Shown piece by piece: positions 36,460 through 43,536 of a DNA stretch of 64,000 nucleotides. Both the position numbers and the translations under genes were made by a program. The notes below the pieces were generated by a model. That model did not search any database, was not told where the DNA came from, and saw only the letters and a program-made list of their open reading frames with translations. The DNA lies in assembly GCA_944322325.1 (NCBI GenBank), contig CALUOQ010000005.1, forward strand, positions 103,871 through 167,870, read 5' to 3'. Positions within the stretch are counted from its first letter, which is position 1. Every line of letters starts with the position of its first letter. Origin of the DNA: an uncultured Alloprevotella sp. (GTDB taxonomy: Bacteria; Bacteroidota; Bacteroidia; Bacteroidales; Bacteroidaceae).

Positions 36460-37430
36460 CAGGAATTAATAGCAATTACCTTGTATCGAAAGTAGAAGAT
36501 GAAATAAAAAAGACAGTATGAAAAATTCAAAAGACGAATTTTATTATGACATAAAGTACTTTTGTCGAATTTCAAAGGCAGATAACTTCTTATACTCAAA
36601 CGACACTGAAGTTCTCCATACGAAAGGCACGAAATCACCGCTTGATACGTTAGATTTGAGATTAAGGTATATTTCAGGAAATCTATCAAGTATGTCTGCT
36701 CCTTACTGAGAGACGCGTGGTTACACTCAAACTCCTTGACTTTACGTAAGGCGACCTCATATAATAATATGGTCTCCTTATTCTGTGTCCGCGACGCGCT
36801 TCCGGCCCGTTCGTTTATCTTATACAAAGCGATATCCACATATCGCATTCGCTGAGCCAAGACTTGGCAGCAAGTAAAGAATATGGTATCCTCACCATTC
36901 CTTACCCCGACAGGAAACAGAAGCGAATTTCTCTTCAGAAAAGCCCGCTCGTAAAGCGCCCCACAAGAGCTACCACGGAAATATCCGCGCCTGAATGACT
37001 CTACGCCTGAAAGCATTCCTCCCTCGGGTAGCTTCTCTTTCCACGAATAAACCTCACCTTTTTCATTAAAACTTCTTGCCACATAAAGTTCAATGCCCTC
37101 GTTGCTATCAATATGCTCCAGAACCTGTTTCAAGCTCCCCGGTAACAATGCGTCGTCAGCATCCACGAACATCAAGTACTCACCACGAGCAGCCTCTATC
37201 CCATAATTGCGTGCTTCCGACACGCCGCCATTTTTCTTGTCTACCACCACCAAATTAGCATGGGCCTCAGCATAACGTGCAACCACTCGCATAGAATCAT
37301 CAGGCGTCCCGTCATTCACCACCACCACTTCGAAAGACGCCTCGTCCACTTGCTGCCCATACACAGAGTCCAAACAAGCCCCCACATAGCGCTCCACGTT
37401 ATAAACCGGGATTATTATCGACAACTTCAT
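36459..37430 (-). CDS. GT2-family glycosyltransferase
   Basis: This 323-residue protein has a GT-A fold: MKLSIIIPVYNVERYVGACLDSV, VVVNDGTPDDSMRVVARYA, VDKKNGGVSEARNYGIEAARG, and the DxD motif LMFVDADDALLPG near residue 92. It is an inverting transferase adding a sugar to the lipid-linked repeat unit; specificity unknown. The C-terminus ends in a basic hydrophobic segment. It overlaps the polymerase gene by 1 nt and follows the pyruvyltransferase gene by 88 nt. Confidence 0.92.
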   Translation of the reverse strand: MKLSIIIPVYNVERYVGACLDSVYGQQVDEASFEVVVVNDGTPDDSMRVVARYAEAHANLVVVDKKNGGVSEARNYGIEAARGEYLMFVDADDALLPGSLKQVLEHIDSNEGIELYVARSFNEKGEVYSWKEKLPEGGMLSGVESFRRGYFRGSSCGALYERAFLKRNSLLFPVGVRNGEDTIFFTCCQVLAQRMRYVDIALYKINERAGSASRTQNKETILLYEVALRKVKEFECNHASLSKEQTYLIDFLKYTLISNLTYQAVISCLSYGELQCRLSIRSYLPLKFDKSTLCHNKIRLLNFSYCLFYFIFYFRYKVIAINS

Positions 37431-37518
37431 ACTCTAATGTTGGAATTACACCACTTTTACTAAATCAAATGACCACTCCCGAACGAAAAGTAAGCGAATT
37501 CTTACAAAACCTATCGAT

Positions 37519-38445
37519 TCAGCTTTTCCTTTTATAGTCTGGTAAAATTTCAAACGGACAGGCATTGATCAACTTCGCTAAGTCTATCTCTATCGGACGC
37601 CATTTCTCCCTATATTCCAATAGAGAACCAAGTTTAGTATCCGACGTAACGCGAACTGGATTCATACTCTCGGACTTCCCCACCGAACCGAAATAATCGC
37701 GAAACTTGAATCCATTGCCCAATACCTTGTCCGAGAATTCCACCCATACATTCGGGATATTGTAAGCGTCGGACAGGATAAGACCGTGCAGCGAACTGGA
37801 AACTATGAACTCGCATTCATTAATTTCATCAATAACATCATGCCAATCCACATACCCTCCCATCTTGATAACTGTTATGCCATCACCGCTTACTTGCTGC
37901 TTAAGGTTATGTACCAGCGGATTGTCAAGATCGTAAATATGCGGAACAATTCCCACCATATATCTTTTCCTCTTACCGGGATTATAGATCATGGGCAACA
38001 GCAAGGCAGGATCGCCATACACCGCAGGACATTCTACTCCCTGCGCCAAAAGATACTGTCGAGTTAACGGACCACGGACCGCACACACCTTAAACGGGAT
38101 TTTCTGCATCCGTCCTTCTCCATACATCGCTCCTGAACCCCAAATTCTACTTCTACCATTTGCTCTGGAATCGACTATCGACCCTATACAGCAGTAGTTC
38201 CTGATTTTCAAGAAACGCATATTGAAATAATTGTAAATGCGTTTACCCGTCAATTCCTTGATGAGGTAATAATTCAGTTCATCGCCAAGATTTCTATGCA
38301 CTGGCTCTTTCCCATACAGGTCCATCCAGGCATTAACCACCAAGCATTGGCTTTTGTCCACTTCGCATAAATACCTCAACGTATTTACTACATCTTTCGC
38401 GACCCTGACCAACCTGTTTACCAAGTCTTTCGTAACACGTTTCAT
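37519..38445 (-). CDS. Polysaccharide pyruvyl transferase family protein
   Basis: This 308-residue protein matches the polysaccharide pyruvyl transferase family (PF04230) by NLGDELNYYLIKELTGK near residue 57, WGSGAMYGEGRM, VRGPLTRQYLLAQGVECPAVYGDPALLLP and the C-terminal FIVSSSLHGLILSDAYNIPNVWVEF. Such enzymes add a pyruvate ketal from phosphoenolpyruvate to a sugar, giving the polymer negative charge. It lies 54 nt after the flippase gene and is AT-rich. Confidence 0.88.
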   Translation of the reverse strand: MKRVTKDLVNRLVRVAKDVVNTLRYLCEVDKSQCLVVNAWMDLYGKEPVHRNLGDELNYYLIKELTGKRIYNYFNMRFLKIRNYCCIGSIVDSRANGRSRIWGSGAMYGEGRMQKIPFKVCAVRGPLTRQYLLAQGVECPAVYGDPALLLPMIYNPGKRKRYMVGIVPHIYDLDNPLVHNLKQQVSGDGITVIKMGGYVDWHDVIDEINECEFIVSSSLHGLILSDAYNIPNVWVEFSDKVLGNGFKFRDYFGSVGKSESMNPVRVTSDTKLGSLLEYREKWRPIEIDLAKLINACPFEILPDYKRKS

Positions 38446-38499
38446 CTCCCTGCTTCAAATAAATTTTATTGCCATCACTATCATGCTCGGCAAGCCTGT

Positions 38500-40035
38500 T
38501 TATGATACACCGGAGAACCGGGATCTTATATTCCTTATTCTTTGTCCTATGAATACCCGCTCTCTCTTCGTAATGCCGATAAACCACACTGCCGCGACCG
38601 TCAGCAGGACGCCCACCACAAGACTGGCGACCAAACGAACGTAACTTGCCACCATCACAACCGGTATCACAAACGACACCGATGCCATCAAACTCACTGG
38701 AACCACCCTGAGCAGCACCGAACACCCGAACGTGCGCAACGACAACGACACCAGCCGTCGGCACATCAGCAGGCGGGCGCTCGCCGTCAGTACCGACACC
38801 AAGATACCCACGCAGAAACTCGCCTCGGGCACCCCCGTCAGCTTCAGCGCCACATACGAAAGCGGAAGGTTTAGCAAAAGCAGGCAACTCACCAGCACCT
38901 GATAATTGCGTATACGCCCCGTGGCCTGAACCGCCGGGATGAGCGGAGTCGCAAGGCTGTCTATCAACGTCGAAACCAGTATCAACCGACAGAACACCAC
39001 CGCATGCGCCGGCACCGTGTGCAGCCAAAGGCGCAATATCTGCTCCGTCTCCAACAATATGGGACAGGCCAGAAGCCACACCAGCAGATAGGTAAAACGG
39101 CAGCTGCGGAATATCAGCTGGTGCATGTACTCCAGATTCCCGCCCGAGTACTGCTTCACAATCTGAGGGTTTACCGCCTGCGTGAAACTGCTGTAGAGCG
39201 ACGACACCGCCGCATTCACCTGATAGGCGATGCCACGCGCCGCATTCACCGCAGGACCGAAAAACACGTTCAGCAGCATGTTCACACCTTGGGGCGGAAT
39301 CACGGAAGCCACACCGCCGAACAGCGACCAGCCCGAGTAGGAAAACATCTCCTTGAACAGCGCCCTGTCCCACCTTCGGCGGAAACGGCATTCCTCAAAG
39401 TGCGTGATGCAGTATATGCGGTAGAACAGCGCCACCGCCACACTTATCGAAAGAAGAATAACACCGTACCATATCAACTTGTCACCCCGGAAAAAGCCCA
39501 AAGCGATAATGCCGCCCAACTTGGCGCAGCTGTCCATTATCGTTCCGGCGGCATACACGCCCATCTTCTCGTGCGCGATGATGCTCGCCATATAGGGCAC
39601 CTGGACTATCGTCACGCCGAACGAGAGCAGCGAGCACAGGAACACCACGCACGCCGCGTGGAACCGCTCCGCCGGGATGTTCAGATAAGCGTACAGGATA
39701 TATCCGCCCGCCGACCCGGCCAGCAGCAACGACACCAGCGCCAACGCCAGGTGTATCATCACCGCCATACAGAATATCGTGTGCAACCGTTCCGACACGC
39801 CACGGCCAAGCTCGAAGGAAATGTAGCGCTGCACGGCGGCTGTCATGGCGTTGTTCAGAAAACCGAACATCAACACCACGCCGCCCACCACGTTATAGAT
39901 GCCAAAGTCCTCGACGCCCAATATACGCAGCACCTCCCGCGACGTGTACAGCGACACCGCCATGAGGAACAGCATCCGCACGTAAAGCAGCGCCGTGTTC
40001 TTCGCGATACGCTTGTTGTTCTCTGCGTTCGACAT
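38500..40035 (-). CDS. Oligosaccharide flippase (Wzx-like, MOP superfamily)
   Basis: This 511-residue membrane protein has about 12-14 hydrophobic segments and the arrangement of polysaccharide flippases: RIAKNTALLYVRMLFLMAVSLYTSREVLRILGVEDFGIYNVVGG at the start (here given in full only as an indicator of family), then FLNNAMTAAVQRY and GVNMLLNVFFGPAVNAARGI. It moves lipid-linked repeat units across the inner membrane. It is the first structural gene of the capsule operon, after upxY, and is GC-rich relative to the next genes. Confidence 0.9.
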   Translation of the reverse strand: MSNAENNKRIAKNTALLYVRMLFLMAVSLYTSREVLRILGVEDFGIYNVVGGVVLMFGFLNNAMTAAVQRYISFELGRGVSERLHTIFCMAVMIHLALALVSLLLAGSAGGYILYAYLNIPAERFHAACVVFLCSLLSFGVTIVQVPYMASIIAHEKMGVYAAGTIMDSCAKLGGIIALGFFRGDKLIWYGVILLSISVAVALFYRIYCITHFEECRFRRRWDRALFKEMFSYSGWSLFGGVASVIPPQGVNMLLNVFFGPAVNAARGIAYQVNAAVSSLYSSFTQAVNPQIVKQYSGGNLEYMHQLIFRSCRFTYLLVWLLACPILLETEQILRLWLHTVPAHAVVFCRLILVSTLIDSLATPLIPAVQATGRIRNYQVLVSCLLLLNLPLSYVALKLTGVPEASFCVGILVSVLTASARLLMCRRLVSLSLRTFGCSVLLRVVPVSLMASVSFVIPVVMVASYVRLVASLVVGVLLTVAAVWFIGITKRERVFIGQRIRNIRSRFSGVS

Positions 40036-40220
40036 TATGAGATTTTCGGGATTCGGGGTGCTCGTGAGTTATGCAGTGACTTCCAGCAGCGAGAGCAGGG
40101 AGTTTGTCCCTCCTTCTCGCCATACGCTGGGCGCGGTGGAGACAGCAACGCATTTCTCATCGCTACGTTTGTTTTTCTTGAATGCTTCGTTGCTTCTTCC
40201 GGAGACTGGAGGAAAACGGT

Positions 40221-40757
40221 TTATTTCTTTTCGGGTATTTTCTCGACCAGGGAGGGATGGAGGGCAGCGGTGGCTACGGCCATGAAGCCGCGGATTTCGA
40301 CGACTACGCGGCAGTCGCCCTTGACGCGCAGGAGATGGCCTTCGACGCCGGCCCAGATGCCACCCGTGATGCGAACGCGGTCGCCGGCCTGAAGGCGGAC
40401 TTCGTCGGCGGGCAGGTAGAGGAGCTGCTCCTCGTAGGTGCCGGCCACGGCGATGAAGTCGCGCATCTGCTTCGGCGGAATGGTAAGGGGACGCCGCTCG
40501 GTGAGGCTCATGATGTAGCGTATCTGGTCGGCAAAGGGCGAGGTGCGTTTGAGCGACTGCACCGTGGCCTGCGCGGCGCGGACGAAGATGAGGTTGTGGA
40601 CCACGGGGACGAGCTTGCGCTTCGCTCCGGAACCCTCGGGTTGCACGTAGTGGAGGGGAATGAAATTCTCGATGCCGAGGGCGTCGAGATAGGCTTTGAA
40701 TTTCATCTCGCGCGAGTAGGTGACGCGCAAGGGATACCATGCCATCTCCGGGGTCAT
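40221..40757 (-). CDS. UpxY-like transcription antiterminator of the capsule locus
   Basis: This 178-residue NusG-like protein begins AWYPLRVTYSREMKFKAYLDALGIENFIP, the NGN domain, and has a C-terminal KOW-like segment LQAGDRVRITGGIWAGVEGHLL. In Bacteroides, UpxY proteins are the first genes of capsule operons and prevent early termination in the long leader of their own locus. The context is the same here. No UpxZ partner was found. A start at 40757 is used; an ATG at 40745 is also possible. The wzx gene follows after 185 bp. Confidence 0.9.
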   Translation of the reverse strand: MTPEMAWYPLRVTYSREMKFKAYLDALGIENFIPLHYVQPEGSGAKRKLVPVVHNLIFVRAAQATVQSLKRTSPFADQIRYIMSLTERRPLTIPPKQMRDFIAVAGTYEEQLLYLPADEVRLQAGDRVRITGGIWAGVEGHLLRVKGDCRVVVEIRGFMAVATAALHPSLVEKIPEKK

Positions 40758-40785
40758 GGGACGGGGACGCGGGTTTAAGCATTAA

Positions 40786-40816
40786 GGCCACGGCATCCGT
40801 TACGGACGCCGTGGCC
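40786..40816 (-). promoter_or_regulatory. Hairpin in the upxY leader
   Basis: A 15-bp stem with one mismatch (GGCCACGGCATCCGT and ACGGACGCCGTGGCC) closes on a minimal loop about 30 nt before the upxY start. It could be the pause or attenuation structure on which UpxY acts, but the T-tract after it is weak. Confidence 0.5.
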
Positions 40817-40975
40817 TCTCATATATAGTGTTTTTGTGTCTGAAAAAGTATATTCCTTGGGGACACCGAAAAGTGCATCAGCCCTCTTCGATCAGTCAGT
40901 TCCGGCCGGCTATACGCGGGGTACTTCGACTCGCCATCCTCTCCTCGTGTCCAAGGCGCGAACGGGGAACTGCGG

Positions 40976-40983
40976 CAAAGGTA
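40976..40983 (-). promoter_or_regulatory. Bacteroidetes -7 box for the capsule operon
   Basis: On the minus strand this reads TACCTTTG. It would start a leader of about 210 nt before upxY, in line with the long leaders of Bacteroides capsule operons. No long flanking inverted repeats of the invertible-promoter type were seen. Confidence 0.55.
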
Positions 40984-41123
40984 GTACTTTTTTCGTTACG
41001 CCCGCCTACTCGCCGCCTATTTTTTCACAGATGGGCGAGAAAACGGGGGGCGGCAACAGTTCCGGCGACAAGCATATAATGTATTTTTCACCGTCAAGTC
41101 TGTACGAAAACATACTTTCCTCC

Positions 41124-41315
41124 TCAAAATTCCTTAAGTTCGACAACATCAAAAGGCGCAGGTGAAAACAAATCCAAGTCTACGGACCGACGATGTCCCA
41201 AATATAACGACAAAGCCGTCCCCCTTGCCAAACTGAACGACGAAATCCGGGATTCGGCCAGCAAGCTTTTCAACAACCCAAGCGTTGTTCCCTCAACAGT
41301 CTCCGTGTGAAGCAT
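41124..41315 (-). pseudogene. Truncated AbiEii/AbiGii-type nucleotidyltransferase toxin
   Basis: Only 63 residues remain. MLHTETVEGTTLGLLKSLL followed by SFSLARGTALSLYLGHRRSVDLDLF matches the start of the AbiEii nucleotidyltransferase toxin family, including the Asp-x-Asp pair in SVDLDLF. The usual GGTAL motif is changed to ARGTAL, and the protein stops right after ELKEF, while full members are around 200 residues or more. It is therefore most likely an inactive remnant. It overlaps the end of the upstream DUF6922-like gene by 46 nt, the normal antitoxin-toxin arrangement. Confidence 0.75.
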
Positions 41316-41596
41316 TGCAATTCTTCCCTTTTCAGGCCGAAAACGAGGCAGGCAAATTCCGCGTCGCGGGGCGACAAATATGCGATTTCCTTTATGATTT
41401 CCCGAAATCCCCGGATGCCACCATAAAGGTCGAATGCTGCAAAATAATCCTGTAGCCACCCTCTCTCGAGTATGCGGCTGACAACTATCTTTCGCGACTT
41501 CCACCAATCGAAATCCGAAAGATCATACTCCCACAACAACGAGGGAGAAACGGTGAACATCCCTTTGTAATCCTTATAATCGTCCAAAATCGTCAT
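41270..41596 (-). CDS. DUF6922-like protein, probable antitoxin partner
   Basis: This 108-residue protein contains LLWEYDLSDFDWWKSRKIVVSRILERG followed by YGGIRGFREIIKEIAYLSPRDAEFACLVF, the pattern of DUF6922-type proteins that precede AbiEii toxins in Bacteroidetes. It is probably the antitoxin or regulator of that pair. The gene looks intact although its toxin is truncated. A TACCTTCG sequence (one mismatch from TAnnTTTG) lies just upstream on the minus strand near 41620. Confidence 0.7.
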   Translation of the reverse strand: MTILDDYKDYKGMFTVSPSLLWEYDLSDFDWWKSRKIVVSRILERGWLQDYFAAFDLYGGIRGFREIIKEIAYLSPRDAEFACLVFGLKREELQCFTRRLLREQRLGC

Positions 41597-42168
41597 GAAC
41601 TGTCATGGAATTTATCCGCACGAAGGTAGCACTTTTCACCTTAGCAGAAAAATTTTTGAGAAGAGTAAAAAGGATATACTATCCGCCCTTCCGAAAAAAA
41701 GGTATGACTCTTACAAAATACGGACAAGAGCTTCGCCTCCCGTCCATCTGCCTGCTTCCAACCGCCAAGCAGGGAAGATTTTTTCAACATCTGGCTGGAA
41801 ATGTGCTACAAGTTGGGCGAAACGTTCAGCAACTGACTGCATTTCTCGAAAAACTGAGGCAGCACGCGGGAGGGGTAGCACTATATTTTTGCGCCATACT
41901 CGTTCACTGTCTGATACGCCACAAAAATACCTATAAATTCCTGATTTTACGACTAAAGCAGGACGGATTTGGCAGTTTGGCTGGATTCTGTTCGGTCATT
42001 TGGCCAGATTTCGTTCGGGAGTTTGGCCAGATTTCATTCAGTCGTCTGGCCGGATTCCGTTCAGTCGTCTGGTCACATCCTGTCGGCGGGCAAGTACCTC
42101 ACAACGAAAGGGCGCCCCGCAGAAGGAATCCCACGAGGCGCCCAAGGAGGGTTTCCGGATCGACGGAT
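41597..42168. other. Intergenic region with tandem repeat
   Basis: This 572-bp region contains the minus-strand promoter-like box for the DUF6922 gene near 41620 and the 23-bp tandem repeat at 41976-42090. An open frame crosses it on + (from 41605) but runs antisense through the next gene and shows no recognisable protein. I see no other feature. Confidence 0.5.
41976..42090. repeat. 23-bp imperfect tandem repeat, about 5 units
   Basis: Units start at 41976, 41999, 42022, 42045 and 42068. The consensus is close to TTTGGCCAGATTTCGTTCAG plus TCG; the last unit is the most degenerate. The period is not a multiple of three and no gene covers it. Confidence 0.8.
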
Positions 42169-43437
42169 CTACATTGTCACGTCGCGTATGCCGGTCGGTA
42201 CGCTGACGATTTCGACGTTGTCGTTGCAGTCGTATATGGCATCGGGCTCCATCTCGGCAGTTTCGGGGAGGTACACCCGTTTCAGGCTGGGACACCGCTC
42301 TATGGCATAAGCGGAAACGCGCTTCGTGCCCTCGCTGAATACGACCTCCTCCAACCGAGGCAGGCCGACCAGCACGTTCTTGCCGACCGTCGGCAGCGGC
42401 CTAAGCTGCACGCGCCGTGTACCTTGCGGGACGTAATAGGGCGTCTTGCTCGTCCGCGGCTTGTATACCACCCCGCCCTCGCTGGCCATGTAGCGGTTGT
42501 CCGCGTCGACTTCGACCGTCTCCACGTTGGGCGCGTTGTCGAGAAGTCCCATAAAGGCGTCGCCCAGCATCTGTATGTTCTTTCCTATGTACAAGGTCCG
42601 CACATTGGCGGGCAGAGGGGTGAGCGGGCAGAACGAGGTGACCTGAAAACCACTCACGCTGAACGGCACGGTCAGATAGTCCTGCGCGCATTTCTCTACG
42701 CCGATGAGCGTCAAGGCCTCGTCGCGGAACGTATAGGAAAATCCGTTCTCCTCGAAAAGGGGGACGTCGACGGAAGTGGGCTCGAGCGTGTTCTCATAAC
42801 TGGTGACGGACGTCATCGGATACTGAAAGCCGTTGGTGGGGTCACTCACGAACCAGGCATTGCCGAGGTAGGCGTAGCACCAGGCATGACCTTGGTCGAA
42901 GGGCCCCTTCAGGAACCCGTTCACGCCTACGCAAGGGATGCCCTGCGTATGTAGCATGACGCGCAGAATGTTGGCAAAGCCCTGACAAACGCATCGCTTG
43001 TTCTTGAACACCTCGTAGGGATCGGGACTGCCCACGGGACCGCTTTGGCCGTAATCGAACTTCACGTTTGTCGTGATCCAGCGGAAAATGCGGTCATACG
43101 TAGCCTTCGGGTCGCCGGGGACGGCCAGATACAGGTCCACCGTGTCCTTGATTTCGTCGTACTGCGCCTGCGTGATAACCTGATTACTGATGTTCAGGCA
43201 CTTCTGAGGGTCTACCTTCAGCATGAGCGTGCGCAACTTGGCCGCGACGGTTGTGCCCGGCAAAAGCCGGGCGCCATCGTCGACCGGGAAGAACGACGGC
43301 GATTCTACCACTTGTCCCGTGCCGTCGATAGCGGTTGCCGCCTCGCCCGGCATGTCGATGTCGCCAGAACAAGCCGCGACCGTACCGACCGTCGCCAGCG
43401 TACAGGCCACGAGCCACGGAGTAAGTTTTCTTTTCAT
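42169..43437 (-). CDS. Transglutaminase-like plus LRR lipoprotein
   Basis: This 422-residue predicted lipoprotein starts MKRKLTPWLVACTLATVGTV followed by AAC, with Cys23 as lipid site. The start at 43437 is chosen for the signal peptide; 43443 is possible. A transglutaminase-like domain (about residues 90-205) has Cys151 in CVCQGFANI, His184 in QGHAWCYAY and Asp199 in FVSDPTNGF. A C-terminal LRR/BspA-like region (about 285-420) follows, with RTLYIGKNIQMLGDAF and GKNVLVGLPRLEEVVFSEGT. The domain order is the reverse of the gene at 19969. Function at the cell surface is likely but unknown. Confidence 0.85.
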   Translation of the reverse strand: MKRKLTPWLVACTLATVGTVAACSGDIDMPGEAATAIDGTGQVVESPSFFPVDDGARLLPGTTVAAKLRTLMLKVDPQKCLNISNQVITQAQYDEIKDTVDLYLAVPGDPKATYDRIFRWITTNVKFDYGQSGPVGSPDPYEVFKNKRCVCQGFANILRVMLHTQGIPCVGVNGFLKGPFDQGHAWCYAYLGNAWFVSDPTNGFQYPMTSVTSYENTLEPTSVDVPLFEENGFSYTFRDEALTLIGVEKCAQDYLTVPFSVSGFQVTSFCPLTPLPANVRTLYIGKNIQMLGDAFMGLLDNAPNVETVEVDADNRYMASEGGVVYKPRTSKTPYYVPQGTRRVQLRPLPTVGKNVLVGLPRLEEVVFSEGTKRVSAYAIERCPSLKRVYLPETAEMEPDAIYDCNDNVEIVSVPTGIRDVTM

Positions 43438-43461
43438 AAGCATGACTGTTTTTTGATGGAT

Positions 43462-43507
43462 AAAATAAAGAAAGACCGGGAAACCCAGCAAGCGGAATTC
43501 CCCGGTT
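43462..43507 (-). terminator. Terminator after purL
   Basis: On the minus strand, ACCGGGGAA and TTTCCCGGT form a short stem with a loop of about 20 nt, followed by CTTTCTTTATTTT. It lies about 30 nt after the purL stop. Confidence 0.65.
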
Positions 43508-43536
43508 TGTGAGTTTTCGTTCTTGCCGCGGTGGGG

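Larger units (their letters stand above)
40758..41123. other. upxY leader and upstream region
   Basis: This 366-bp region holds, on the minus strand, a promoter box at 40976-40983 and a leader of about 210 nt. The leader contains the hairpin at 40786-40816 and an imperfect inverted repeat, CCTTGGGGACAC at 40855-40866 with GTGTCCAAGG at 40947-40956. A short plus-strand ORF (40836-41165) has no convincing coding character. Confidence 0.5.

Noticed and set aside
40855-40956. Invertible capsule promoter flanked by inverted repeats
   Set aside because: The inverted repeat (CCTTGGGGACAC with GTGTCCAAGG) is short and imperfect, and the predicted promoter box at 40976 lies outside it.
40836-41165. 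109-residue plus-strand ORF upstream of upxY
   Set aside because: It lies across the predicted capsule promoter and leader, has no recognisable motif and no clear ribosome-binding site.
41605-42954. 449-residue open frame on the plus strand from the tandem repeat into the transglutaminase-LRR gene
   Set aside because: It crosses the 23-bp repeat, whose period is not a multiple of three, and runs antisense to a gene with a lipobox and catalytic triad. No known protein pattern appears.
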